A program made the position numbers and the translations under genes. This document shows positions 1 to 11,686 of a stretch of 64,000 nucleotides of DNA, one piece after another. Origin of the DNA: Multifurca ochricompacta (taxonomy: Eukaryota > Basidiomycota > Agaricomycetes > Russulales > Russulaceae); assembly GCA_022496185.1 (NCBI GenBank), contig WTXG01000001.1, forward strand, positions 1,116,001 to 1,180,000. The letters run 5' to 3'. How positions within the stretch are numbered: the first letter of the stretch is position 1; each line of letters begins with the position of its first letter. Below the pieces are notes generated by a model. That model made no database searches, was not told where the DNA came from, and saw nothing but the letters and a program-made list of their open reading frames with translations.

Positions 1-2622
1 GGTTCCCAAGAAGACGCGTCTTGCTCTCGGTCAAGAAGGAGGTCTATGTTGTGTTGTGCAGTTGCTTCCGCAGAAGCAGAAGAGGCAAAGGAGACAGCAT
101 GTGCGCTGACATTGTCATTCAAAATAGAAGAGGCGTCCTCGTACTCACGCTCTTCCATCTTAAAAGGGCATATCAGCGGGTCGCAGTGCCATCTCGTTAG
201 AATAAGCGACACTACCTCTCTCTTGAGTGCTTCTACTCCTAGTTTCACTCTGTGACGTTCCCAATCTTTCTGAAGCTGTGCAAGATATTGACTACATTCT
301 TCTGTCATCCGGCCTTCATTGACCTCGTATTTGTAGTCCTTTACAGCGCGTCGCATCTGCCCGGCCATACTGTCAGTGAAGTTTGAGGGCCTATGTAAGC
401 AATAGTCCCACCTGCAAGGGGTTCAAGTGCTTCAGCGTTTGTATTGTGGCCACAAGATTTGAAAACTCTGTTATTGAGGACAGGCACTGCTCCAAGCGTT
501 GTTTTCAGCATGGCAGCAGCCAGGTCACTCTGTGGCAACTGACCTGTAGCCAATTCAACAAGTCTCGCACGGGAGCCAGGTGGGATAGAACACCACGCGG
601 GAGGTTGGCCATTTCCACCCATTCCTCCAATGCGCCTAGGTTCATCCCAATCTGAACAGCACGGGAACTGTGTGCCACATCAGATGGAATTCAACTGAGC
701 TACGGATGTCCTACACACCGGCATAGATACTTTTTGCGAGTGAGCACCCTATTAAATACTTCACCTATACAACTAGCTTCGGCAAAGCAGCTGAAAATAT
801 AGAGGAGGCCTCACAGGCTACCCAATAGAACACTTGAGACCACATCTGCGTGATGAGCGCAGGGTTTGTGCCAGAAAGCATCAGAAACGTGTGCAGTGCA
901 TCAAAGACTGAGGTAATATTGCCAGGATTAGGATTCGAGGGCTGGGATTGCATCTCTTGATACATCAATTGTAAGGGAACACCAGAGGAACCACCGCGAG
1001 TCTTTGAAAAACTCTGCCTCAAAGACGCAAAATTCCGGTGACTAGGCGGTGGGAGGACGGAACAGGCGACGATGACCGGCTTGGAAGTCCGATGAGTTGG
1101 CGATGCCATTCTTTACTGGTTGGGCAACGGTGGAGCTGGAGGCAGGTTTCCTTTTCGGTGTCAGTGAGCGTAGGAACGACCATTCCGACTCGAATTGTAT
1201 GCCATCAAATTCTGAAGGGAAAGGAGAATGGTCCAAGATGGCAGCGTCGAGGAGCTGATCGGTTCTTCTTTCCACGTAGCGTATGACGAAAACTGCGGTG
1301 TGCTAGTAAGCGCTATCGGGGATTGCGAAGCCCGAGGTGCGTACCGAAGACGGAATTGATAACCTCCTCAATGAGAACGAATGACCCGAGGATCTCACAA
1401 GCCTCGTTGATGGAATTATCACAGCGCATGAGGTGGAGCCATATAGTCGTGTTGTGTAGCCAAAATACGAGGCATGGAAGATCTTCTGATCGACTCTGAT
1501 TAAGCGTTAGCTAAAGTCAAGAGGTTCGGGGAACAACCCTACAAAGAAAGTCTCTTCGATTGCGTCTGTGGCACCAATAATGAGGTCCTCGAGCCATGAA
1601 CTGTCGCATATGAGGCACGCGAAGCGTGCCAGCATATACAACACATTGGCAGGTTCTGAGTTTCGCATGGACGGTGTGAAGTTAATTATTAGTGACTGGA
1701 AGATATCAGGGAGCGCAGGAGGAGAAAACACGAGCATGCTCGTGTATTGGGGTGAAGGGGTCTTTCTGGTTATTAGCCAGCCAACTGCGTGAACGTAAAG
1801 CGCATCACTCACAAGAAGGGCGTCTTCGCCCTCACTTTCGTCTTCATCAGACTCTGAGGCAGTAGCGTCCCACTCGTCATCCCCCCACCATTGCGGTGCG
1901 ACCGATAACACTTTCTCGACATCCTGGCGAATGCGCTCTCGTTTGCGCTTTCGCGCAACTCTTAGGTCTAACTGTCGACGTTGTTCTTCCATTCTACCTC
2001 CGGTCCAGCCTTCGCCACGCATTGCTTCTCCAAGCAGTAAGGCAATGTCCTGTCTCCCTGGCATCGTGGAGTGCGCTGTGACGATGTCTAAGGGCGTAAG
2101 CCCCCGCCGCGTTTCAGAAAAGGGCGAGCAGCCATGAGTCAGAAGAAAGGATACAAGCGTCGGTGGAGACATTAGCGCAGCGTGATGTAGCGCAGTCCAG
2201 CCAGCTGCACAGGTGTCAGCGCAATCAAAAGGCATAAACCTCAACACACCATTGTCCTGGTGATTAACATCGGCACCTTCTGAGACCAGTGATCGTACGC
2301 ACTCTTCCCTGTCCACATCGCGTTCGGACTCGGGACCGAAGCCGAATATTGTGAGGCTGATTAGACCGAGACCATCTTCATCGCATAAACCAAGATCAAC
2401 AAACGCCTGCGCTTGGGGATCTGTGAAGAGGAACGACAACAAAGGGAGATCACCGAAAAGGCACGCGCGACCGAGGGAATGTGAGACAAGTTCGACCTTC
2501 TGGATTGGATCGAGACCAGAGTAGGGGACAAGGAGGGGGGCGAGGGTAGAAGGGCTAGGATAAATTGGATGTAGGTCCGGCTCAGGTGTGATGTCGACTG
2601 GAGGGGTTAAAGAGGATGTCAT
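1..2622 (-). CDS. DIL-domain and ankyrin-repeat protein (3' end outside window)
   Basis: This is a fungal protein that joins ankyrin repeats to a DIL (dilute) domain, the fold of class V myosin cargo-binding tails; its exact role is not known to me. Exon 1 (2622-1543) carries an acidic N-terminus and ankyrin repeats (GWTALHHAAL, GLTPLDIV). Introns I can place are 1542-1496 and 814-765 (50 nt, GTGAGG donor); further short introns lie near 1355, 1115, 705, 510, 410 and 205. Splicing restores conserved DIL motifs: VFWLHNTT, ERRTDQLLDAAILDHSP, NPALITQMWSQVFYW, then CEVFNRVLTRKKYLCR, and a tail containing DYKYEVNEGRMTEEC and QHNIDLLLDREQ. The reading frame is still open at base 1, so the last residues are missing. 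The ATG at 2622 faces RRP15. The family call is firm; intron borders are inferred. Confidence 0.85.
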
Positions 2623-2822
2623 CCGTTGGGCACTACGCTGTCTAAAATAGCGATTGTTCGTCCGCGAACGATCCCCGAAGTAATAAAAAATAAACAGCTG
2701 CGCGTTGAAATGGACGGTTGATCCCGCGACCAGACGACTGTGCCGGAATGATGATTGAATGAATGCGGCCGGAAAGGAAACTCAAACTCACATTGCGCGC
2801 TCACTCCCATTCCTATCATATC
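2623..2822. promoter_or_regulatory. Shared divergent promoter, DIL/ankyrin gene and RRP15
   Basis: About 200 bp separate the two divergent start codons, so both genes must draw on this region. It contains inverted CG-rich words around 2655-2672 but no clear TATA box. If RRP15 starts at the upstream in-frame ATG at 2763, the shared region shrinks to 140 bp. Confidence 0.5.
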
Positions 2823-3648
2823 ATGCTTCCAACAAAGCGACAAAAACGATCTCACGAAACTCATATCCGCACTGCGTCTCTTTCAGACACCGCTGGTGAA
2901 AGCCACGAATCTGATAGTCAGAATGGGTATTCTACGTCAGAGATATCTAACTCCGTCAAAAGTAATCAATCGCCCGACACTGAGGACGAGATTGCCGAAG
3001 CAAGGCTTGTCAAGTCCAAAAAGACTCTCAAACGAAGGCGTCGTGCTACGGACCCATCGAACTTTGGTGCGACTCTTCAGTCACTGCTCAAGACCGATGC
3101 GCCCTCTGGATTACCGCTCTCTCTCAAGCCATCAGTCGCGCGAAAGCGCAATGATGAGAAACTTGAGCTCAAAGCCAAAAAATTTCTCAAGGGTGAGAAG
3201 AAGAGCAACGAAGAAATAGGCCGAATAAAGGATGTCATTGGTGGCTGGGGTGGTGAGAGCGAGAGAACGCTGCGTAAGGTTGCACAAAGAGGTGGTGAGA
3301 CCTGTTTTCACCCTTCGCTAGTACTTTCACTAAAAAGAAAACAATCAAGTGGTCAAACTCTTCAATGCCATACAGCAGTCTCAAGAAAGGGTAGTCGCCG
3401 CAGAAAAAGAAACGAAAGAAGCCCGAGGATCTGGTAAACCGACGTTACCTGCACCATCCTTCGGCAAAAGATCAAGAACAACAAAGAAGGGAAAGAATAA
3501 TGACAACCCGTTGGGTCGAGGTAAAGAGTGTAAGCGAGTTCGCGTTAAATCCCGCTACTTGTGGTTGATTAATTGCTATGCTGTAGCGCTGGATAAAGAT
3601 AACTTTATAGATATGATCCGCTCTGGAGGAATAGTGTCTAAATCGTAG
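2823..3648 (+). CDS. RRP15: Rrp15-like ribosome biogenesis protein
   Basis: This is a nucleolar factor of pre-60S ribosome assembly and early pre-rRNA cleavage (family knowledge). The protein is very basic, with Lys/Arg runs after about residue 80. Exons are 2823-3294, 3350-3520 and 3587-3648. The first intron (3295-3349) splits the family core: LRKVAQRG joins VVKLFNAIQQSQ. The second (3521-3586, 66 nt) leads into the conserved C-terminal block FIDMIRSGGIVSK. That second intron has no stop and is a multiple of three, so retention would add 22 residues without a frameshift. I prefer the ATG at 2823; an in-frame ATG at 2763 would add 20 residues. It is divergent from the DIL/ankyrin gene. Confidence 0.85.
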
Positions 3649-3795
3649 GGGATGAGGGATGTATTTAATTAATATAAATGCCTCAACCAACCTCTGACTG
3701 AGAGTAATCTTTGTGTGTGTTGACTGTGTTGATGACTGCCCTTACTTAAGTAAGCACCATAAATTTATCCGTCCTCTTTTCACACAACAACAGCC

Positions 3796-4957
3796 ATGGT
3801 TCGTTTTATGCAACTCTCTTTTACACGATGAGGCTCTCAAAATGTTTTCTTAGTCTTCTTCCAAAGCTACTATCTCGAAAGACGAATGGGACCGGCGGCT
3901 AGAAGAGGTAGCAGTCTCTAAAGCGTGAGTCACTAATCCTTCCACACGTTACTAGCAGCCTGTTTGTGATGAGCATTAATTTGGGAATCTCGCCGAGAGT
4001 CATCACTGACGAGACAATAAGAATTTGCATGTATTATCTGAACTCACGCCTTCATGATGATGTGGAAACAGAAACTGATGTTCTTCACCATCAGGGATCT
4101 TAACCGCCTGGTGATGGATTACCTCGTCATTGAAGGGTATAAATCTGCCGCAGAGGAGTTCAGCTTGGAGGCGGGCGTTCAGCCAGCTGTTGACTTTGCA
4201 AGCATAGAGAGCCGCAGAAACATACGTGAAGCACTGAATCGTGGCGATGTTCAGGAGGCGATCACACGAGTCAATGACCTTAATCCCGAGGTAAAATGCA
4301 TCTCGTCACTTGTGATGCCTCATCTTTCAGGATTAAACCTTGCATGCACCACTCTCAGCCCTCTATGGGCGGTGATGATCGTGCCAAACCTTCAGTCTTC
4401 AATATGAATATATATATATTTTTCGTCATTGTGTGGATGGCAATGGTTGCTGACCAACATACGCGTGGGAACAGATATTGGATACCAACCCTGCTTTGTA
4501 CTTCCATTTGCAACAGCAAAAGCTCATCGAGTACATTCGCCAAGGCAAGATCACAGAGGCATTACGGTTTGCGCAGGAGGAATTGGCACCTCGTGGAGAA
4601 GAGAGCCCGGAGTTTTTGGCCGAACTTGAGCGAACGATGGCGCTACTAGCTTTTGAATCCTCTAGCACTGTTCCAGCTGCAATTTCGGATCTTTTATCAC
4701 CGGGTCAGCGGATGAAGACTGCGGGGGAGGTAAATGCGGCAATATTAGAAAGTCTCAGTCAAGGAAGAGAAGCAAAATTGGTGGCATTGCTCAAGCTACT
4801 ACAATGGGGTGAGTCGTTACTCGAGGAGAGGGCTGAATTCCCCAAGGTTGGGTGTAAAATAATAATTTTTAGTTTTTTGGTTGCTAACTAGTTACATTTT
4901 AAGGTTGATTTGTCGTCGACATTGACGGTTAACCCTTCTTCCGCGGTGGCTTCCTGA
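3796..4957 (+). CDS. GID8: Gid8/TWA1-like subunit of the GID/CTLH ubiquitin ligase
   Basis: This is a scaffold subunit of the GID E3 ligase, which degrades gluconeogenic enzymes when glucose returns in yeast (family knowledge). Domains run LisH (LNRLVMDYLVIEGYKSAAEEF), CTLH (SRRNIREALNRGDVQEAI) and CRA (NPALYFHLQQQKLIEYIRQG, KITEALRFAQEEL). Exons are 3796-3798 (the ATG alone), 3854-3924, 4095-4290, 4475-4846 and 4904-4957. The introns after the start codon (3799-3853) and before the last exon (4847-4903, with a GCTAAC branch-like site) are inferred from frame and family alignment. The length of about 230 residues suits the family. The isolated start codon will defeat many gene finders. The last donor (GTTGGG) is weak, but the spliced tail ends cleanly at TGA 4957. 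Confidence 0.87.
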
Positions 4958-5301
4958 TTGTATTGTATTTGTATTGTATTGCATTGTATTGCATTGTATT
5001 ATATTGTTGTGTTAATTGTATTTCTTTGTGTTGGTGTTACAATATTTTAAATATTTCCAGGAGTTAAAGGTTATCTTTTTCTTTTTTATTATTATTCGAA
5101 TATATGCAGTAAAAGGGTAGCGAGCGTCGTGAACGACGAATGAACTTTAGACGACCATCGACTGACGACGACGACCAAGTTGCAGACGACCTGCTTCAAC
5201 TCCCTCTTCCCCCCCTCCTTAACTTGGCCTAAGAGGTTCCTCTATTTTACCTTAAAGGACTTCAAAGCCAATATCTACCTCTAGCTATCGAGCTTACTTC
5301 G
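4958..5301. other. Intergenic: GID8 3' region and MAPKKK 5' region
   Basis: The region holds imperfect repeats of a pentamer like TTGTA/TTGCA at about 4957-5010, then AT-rich sequence, then a pyrimidine-rich stretch at 5200-5300 that probably forms the 5' UTR of the next gene. I see no coding potential. Confidence 0.6.
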
Positions 5302-8300
5302 ATGGCAGACGACACTAGGTCTGTTGCTCCTCGTAGAAGACCACACCGTCCCATCCTTGTCGTTGCCAATCCTAGTCCAGACTCAGACAGCGATAGTACC
5401 AATGAGCCCTTGACACAGCGTCCTTACTATCATCCATACAGTCACAATGCCCCACCTAGCCCAACTCCTCCCTCTCCCTCCATCGACAAGTCTTTCCATA
5501 TCCAACTCGTCTCAGCTCGTGAACCTGGTCCATTGACCACCACAAATCTTCCCTCACATTCTCGTCACCATCCCGCTTCCCAATCAAATCCAGCTCTTTC
5601 ATCTCCTTCGGGGACAAGCTCACCGCCTCCCAGCACACCTGGTCAATCACTTCCCCCCAGTGACTTCGTCCCGGATGCGACATCAAGACTTGATTTTTCT
5701 TTTGGCCCGAGTAACTCCTCAGACGCCCTCGTGCAACAACAGCACACACCCCTTCATGCTAGCTCAGCAAGCCATCTACTTGGGAAGATAAAGGCTCACA
5801 TCCCTCGCATGCATCACGATCGCCGTCTCTCCGGCAGTTCTCGGCCTGCCTCTGTATGCCCTCCACCTATTTCTGCAGCAGCATACTAGCTAACTATTCC
5901 ATTCAGTCTCCAACTACTACCACACCGTCGGAGCCGGATGGTAGTCGCGTCATGAACGATGGGCGTTCTCCTCCCGTTGACAAGGCCTTGACCCGGATCT
6001 TTGTCACCGGCGATTCTGACCAATATTATACCGTCGATATAACCGGGTTTAGAAATGCTGCTTTCATCAAGGAACTCATCTTCTCAAAAGTATGTGGGTT
6101 CCACATTCTTGACTGTCCAATAAACTGACACTTTCCATAGTTACGCATCGAGGATGAGGAACAATCGCAATATTCAATCTATCGTACAGAAATCGGCGCT
6201 TATGCTATAGGAGACGCTCTTCCTGAAGAGCAGCTTTATGAACTCTGTCGTGATCACGGAGATGCTAAAGGCTCTCTTAAGTTCCTCGTTGCTAACTCCT
6301 CTGCGGTAGTCCATGAACGAAGTCGTCCATCTCCAGTCGTGTCACCCACAATAAGTAGCATCCAACCACCGGTGGTTATACCCTCCAGCAACGCAGTGTT
6401 TAATCGCCCTCATCCCCGCCCGCGCTCACATTCTCGACATGGGAGCGTGTCTTCTGCGAGCGAACGTCCCGAGATCATCAACGGCTTCGACGTTTCCCTT
6501 TCTGACGATCAAAATGGCGCTGATGCCGAGAGTCATAGATCTACTCTACGTCCACCACCGAAGCCTTATACCGTCTCGAGCCAGAACCTTGTACCTCCTT
6601 CTCCTCGAGGTTCTCGGAAACCGAGCGAGCCTCGTAATGGCTCTCCTGCTCGATCTAATCCGCGTGCACATTCGCCCTTCTTGTCGCCAGACCGTTCGGG
6701 TCCCCACAGTCCTGATCTCCGCCGGGGTCGGCCTACTCCCTACGCAGTGCACCCACAACCGCAGCCTCAACCGCAACTGCAATCACGTCCTATCCAACCC
6801 TCGCCCGAGCGCTCACGCCCCGTATGCGATGACAGAGCGTTTAGTGGAACCCCCGGCACATCCCCTCACGGGCGCTCTGGTTCTGATGCACCCGTTGAGC
6901 GAGAGAGGTCTGAGGTACACGGAGACACTCCACGTATAGACGACCGGGCGCCGGCAAAGCGGAAGGTTGGGGCAAGTAAAAAGGATACAGAATCAAGCAA
7001 GTTAACCAGAGAGCCGTCATGGGTAATGGTGGATCGTGGGCAGGAAGGCACTCGCCTTCCACGAGTTGTGCGGGAGCCGAAGTCTTCTCCTCGCTACCAG
7101 CCGTCTAATTCTACTCTTTCGCGCTCTCATGGTATCCCTCATATGCCGAGACAACAGCCTCCTCCACCTCCTGGTGGCGATAGAGAGCCACGAGGCTCCG
7201 GACGGCAAGCTGTTCCTCCTGGCTGGGCTGTTCAATGGAAACCGGCCAGCGGTGACCCCTCTAGTCCAGTCCCGCAATACAACCTGAAAATGGCCAAGAG
7301 CATGGACAACTTACGTGACAAAGGTACCATTTCCTTGTTGTCGCCAGGCAGATCTCGTCCCAGCCCAATTCCTCCGTTGCCTACAACCCCATCTGTAGGC
7401 AACTTATCTCAATCAAAAGACGGGACACCCACCTCCCAGACTATCAATGGGGATGCTCTTGGAACCTCTTCGCAACGCGAAGTCAATATACCGCTGCATA
7501 ATGACTCACCAAAGCCTCAGGCGGAGCCCTGTCGACCACTTATACGGGCTTCTCCCACTAATTCGCGCCCAATTCGTCCCTTACCACAACAGACGCAATC
7601 ACCAGGACAACCTTTACTCGAAGTTGCCGTCACCGCTGCGTCATCTCAGCCTCGTCTTCCTTTTCCTCAATCTCTGCCTGCTGGTCTATCGACATCCACC
7701 AGTTCAACCCAGGGCTTGCTTCCTACTCAGTCAGATCCGATTTCCCGACCTCGCTCAGTCCTTGACGAGGAGTCGACATCCCCACCTCCGCCTCCACCTC
7801 CGCCGCTTCCACTACGATTACAACGACCTGTTGACTCTTCAGTATTTTCTGAGCCACTGCAAGAGTCAGACATGTTGCGATCACCATTACCACTCTCGCA
7901 CGCCCCCCGCTTTCCCCCGCGACAGCTTCCGCCGCCCCTCTCAAGAGAGGATTCTGGTCCTCCAACTGCCACGAGGGCACTGCCGATTCCTGGTAGGACT
8001 CCCGCTATGGATGATCGATCCCCAGACATTCGACCGAGCTCTCTATCTGATGTCAATCCTACTCCTGCTAACCCTACTCCGCCGCGCAGCCCCATCAGCC
8101 CGAGAAGTCCTTGGATGGACTCCCGGGAGCGCTTCGGCTCGCGCCCCGACCTTTCTATTGTGGCCTCCATACCGACAAACCCGATATCCTCCCCAGATGT
8201 CTCATGGGGCCTCAATCAGAGCCGTGATCTTATAGACTTCAATAGACCCGCAGAACAGACTATCATGCAAGATGACAATACTCTAAGAACCATACAACAT

Positions 8301-10425
8301 CTCCTGGACGGTCAGAGCAGCTCGGACGAGGCCACGATGATGGTCAAGCCAGCAAAAACATTTGTTCTTCCCCCTATTCCGCCGCCGCCGCCGCTTCCGA
8401 CTCTTCGCAATATTGGCTATGTACCCCCACCTCCCCCTCTTCCTAAACCCCCACCCGCCCCGCTCCCTGTCCATCATACTAATTCAAGCGACTCGATTTA
8501 TTCGTCACCTACACCGTCAACGCCTGACAGCCACCCTTCCGACCAAGATGGGTCGGATAGCGAGGCTGGAACGCTTTGGCAGAAACCGATGATCGAAGAG
8601 GATTCCTTGGCTGACCGACCAAAGTCGGCTAGTCGAGGACCACCCCTCACGGTAAAGATTGATGAGCAGTCTGGTGGATCCCCAATGCAGTCTTCGCAAA
8701 TGAAGAGCTCTGGCAGCAGCGGTGGGGGGCTAACATTTATTCCCAACAACTTCCCGCCGCCACCCAGGCAGCCACCGCCCTCCCCGCCTCTCCCACAGTG
8801 GAGTTCACGCACGCCGACGTCGCGGCAACCTAACAGGAAACAGTCCAAGTCTGAGGGCACATTTCAAGACTCGTCGTGGGCATCTCGACCCAACCCAGAG
8901 GAAGTACTTGATAGGCTGGAGGTTTTCTTCCCTGACCATGACGTCGACAAGCCCGTGATCGAAGCGAGCTCCGGCGGGACGTCTCCGACTGCTGCTGAGT
9001 ATCCCCCTGCCCCATTGCCCTACAATGGCAAGTCGGCGGATAAGCGGGCGAGGCATAAGAAGTCCATTCGCGTAGTCGCAGAGGAACATAACCTAAGGCA
9101 AGACAGGACCTCTCGGATGCAGTCAAGCTCCGCTGCAAGTGTATTTAGGAAGCGGAGTACGAAGCTCTGGGATAGTCGGGTTGAGGAAGTCACCCCAGGA
9201 CAGATAACGTCTGGGATGCCATCAATACCAGACTCACCGTCAACGTCGGGATCAGGCACCTCTGCGCCTAAACGTCTGTTCCTAGTTTTTTTGTCTTACG
9301 CTTGCTCATGTGACACCTTTGCAGCCATCTTCAAGTGGGTTCGGGGTGAGCTAATTGGGAAGGGCAATTTTGGTCGCGTCTACCTGGCATTGAATGCCAC
9401 TACTGGAGAAATGATCGCTGTGAAGCAAGTTGAGATTCCAAGAACAGCGAGTGACAAAAACGACTCGCGGCAAGTCACAGTTGTGGAGGCATTGAAGCTT
9501 GAGAGCGAAACCCTCAAAGATCTAGATCACTCGAACATCGTCCAGTACCTTGGGTTTGAGGAGACACCAAATTTTTTGAGCATGTAAGATGGTGTCACCT
9601 CCCCTATTCGTGTTCGCTCCTGATTTGTTTCCAAGTTTCTTGGAGTATGTCCCTGGTGGTTCTGTGGGCAGTTGCTTGCGCAAGTATGGCCGTTTTGACG
9701 AGAACGTTACCAAGTACTTTTCCGAGCAAATCCTTTCAGGACTGGAATATCTCCACTTGAAGGGAATCCTACATAGAGCAAGTCAGATATGTGTTCACAT
9801 TTCCTCTGTTTGGCTGATGCCATGAATAACAGGATCTCAAAGCTGATAATATCTTGGTTGAGAAAACCGGGATCTGCAAGATCTCTGACTTCGGTATCTC
9901 GAAACGGACAGACGACATTGATGAACAAAATGTTCTCACCGCTATGCAAGGTACCGTGTTCTGGATGGCACCCGAGGTTGTTAACACAGGAAAGCGTGGC
10001 TACAATGCAAAGGTTGACATTTGGAGTGTTGGTTGTGTAGTTCTGGAGATGTGGGCTGGGGAACGTCCCTGGCGTAAAGAGGAGGCCATGGCTGTGATTG
10101 TGAAGGTACGACCAGCTTCTTTTATCTTGATGGTGACGCTTAAAGTATATTCCTGGCAGCTCTACTCTTCTAAGCAGGCACCCCCGGTTCCATCAGGCAT
10201 AACATTGTCTCCAAAAGCTGATGACTTCAGGAGAAAGTGTTTCGCAATGTACGTCTTCCGCTAACCTCCGTTTATCCTTCTAAATGTAACGACAGCAACC
10301 CTGACGAACGGCCATCCGCGGCCGAACTGCGAAAACACCCATACTTGATTCGCCCTCCTGGTTGGGTGTTCAGTGATTTTGGTGGCAGCCATGAGATTGC
10401 TAAGGAGGATCCCGATGATTACTGA
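5302..10425 (+). CDS. BCK1: Bck1-type MAP kinase kinase kinase of the cell-wall integrity pathway
   Basis: This is a serine/threonine kinase that by family would relay Pkc1 signals to a Mkk/Mpk1 module. It has about 1,500 residues. After a Ser/Pro-rich N-terminus there is a conserved N-terminal domain (LTRIFVTGDSDQYYTVDITG, then FKELI-like segments to about residue 300). A very long proline-rich disordered linker follows, with polyproline runs near 7785-7805 and 8382-8440. The C-terminal kinase domain has GKGNFGRV, AVKQ, HRDLKADNIL, SDFGISK and WMAPEVV. Introns are 5854-5906, 6090-6140, 9274-9324, 9584-9635, 9778-9832, 10105-10159 and 10249-10295. The 9778 intron splits HR from DLK and must use a GC donor. 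The 51-nt intron at 9274 has no stop and is in frame, so retention is tolerated on paper. All kinase motifs are intact. Confidence 0.93.
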
Positions 10426-11686
10426 TGATTTCACGTTTCACGAACACTGCTTTCACAGCTTGCATTTCCCCCCCCAGTACGTTCCTAGGCACTGCGTATC
10501 TACCTCTTACATTCACACCTCGGTACATCAACGTTGACCATTTCTACTACACATTTGACATGCATCTGCTGCTCCCTGCACACATTTTTTGTTACATTAG
10601 CCCACCTCGTTCGCATTCATCTAGAACGGTGTATTTCTGCATATTCTAATTTCCCGTCTGATTCGATAAAATGTCGTATCGAAGGTCACTCACTGTACGA
10701 GCCAGGAGAAAGGCATCCTCGCTGACTGACTCCACGACGATGATAGCGACGACTGGGAACGTGGAGGAGCGTCGGTCTTACTATTTCTCTTTCAGGCGGT
10801 TGTCTCGGTCGGGGTTTCTCGAAAATCACTTAGAGTGATTTAGAGAAACTCGAACACGCAACTCGAGGTTTTAGTACCACCGCCAGTCTTTGTGCACACA
10901 AGCGTTACCAGGCAAAGAAAGAACAACATGACTACTCCATGGCCCAGTGTAAAGCCCTATCGTTCACGCGCTGCAGTGAGGCTTCGATAAGTAGACTCCA
11001 AGAAGGAGAATGTTTGGGTTGGCGTCCAATAAATAACTTGTAGAGATAGATAGCTGGACGCACAGATGTCTCCAACTGGTCAGGGAAGGACGCAAGAAAA
11101 ACAGTATTTTCGCTGTCCAATTTGGCAACATATGTACATAGAGAACCATTTGTTGCTGCGCGAAAGCAATCGACAAAACCTCAATTATAGCACCAAAATT
11201 AACTGTGAACGCAAACTTCGCTAAGCACAGTACGGACATTCTGCGGATACCACTGGCCCCTAGGAGCACGCAGACAACGGCCAAGGAACCTTAAAATGGT
11301 AGCGTAACGTCGAACTGGGTAAGCTTAACCCTACCCGTCATGAGTGCCACATGGATATGACAAGTTTGCAAAGATTGGGAATTTGAAAGATCATAACCTG
11401 CGCCTTGGTACTGTGAGTTTCCAAATCTGCACTGGTACGAATATCGACCGTACTGCAGAGTATTAGTCGCCCAAAAAGCCAAGAGAACTGTTGGTATTCT
11501 GGAGGGTGGACAGATGTGGCGATTCGGTGAAGCAAAAATCCCTAAGGTGCAAAAGTCAGGCCAAAATAGTGGATCACATCACAGAGTTCTCCGGGTGCTT
11601 CTTCCTTAAGAGAAAAACAAAAACGCTATTCAAAGCAACCCCCAGCGCCGTCATGATAACGTACAATTTGCGGTACTGCAACCTCG
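10426..11686. other. Gene-poor region between the MAPKKK and CZIB
   Basis: This 1.26-kb stretch has no gene I recognise. 10426-10680 is pyrimidine-rich and probably the MAPKKK 3' UTR. A strong hairpin lies at 10812-10851. On the minus strand, overlapping frames at 10932-11120, 10964-11284 and 11291-11535 give leucine-rich, partly hydrophobic fragments that switch frame. They could be a decayed gene, but I cannot assign a family. Confidence 0.5.
10812..10851. repeat. Near-perfect 18-bp inverted repeat (hairpin)
   Basis: The arms GTTTCTCGAAAATCACT and AGTGATTTAGAGAAAC pair around the three-base loop TAG, with one small internal bulge and flanking G-C/G-T pairs. It lies about 390 bp past the MAPKKK stop. 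It could be a transcript-end structure, a small-RNA precursor or a remnant of a mobile element; nothing nearby decides this. Confidence 0.7.

Noticed and set aside
6546..9259. Long open frames on the opposite strand and in other frames of the MAPKKK linker (e.g. 7447-8235 +, 7727-8215 -)
   Set aside because: They overlap the proline/serine-rich coding linker, whose composition leaves other frames open. They show no family motifs, starts or splice signals.
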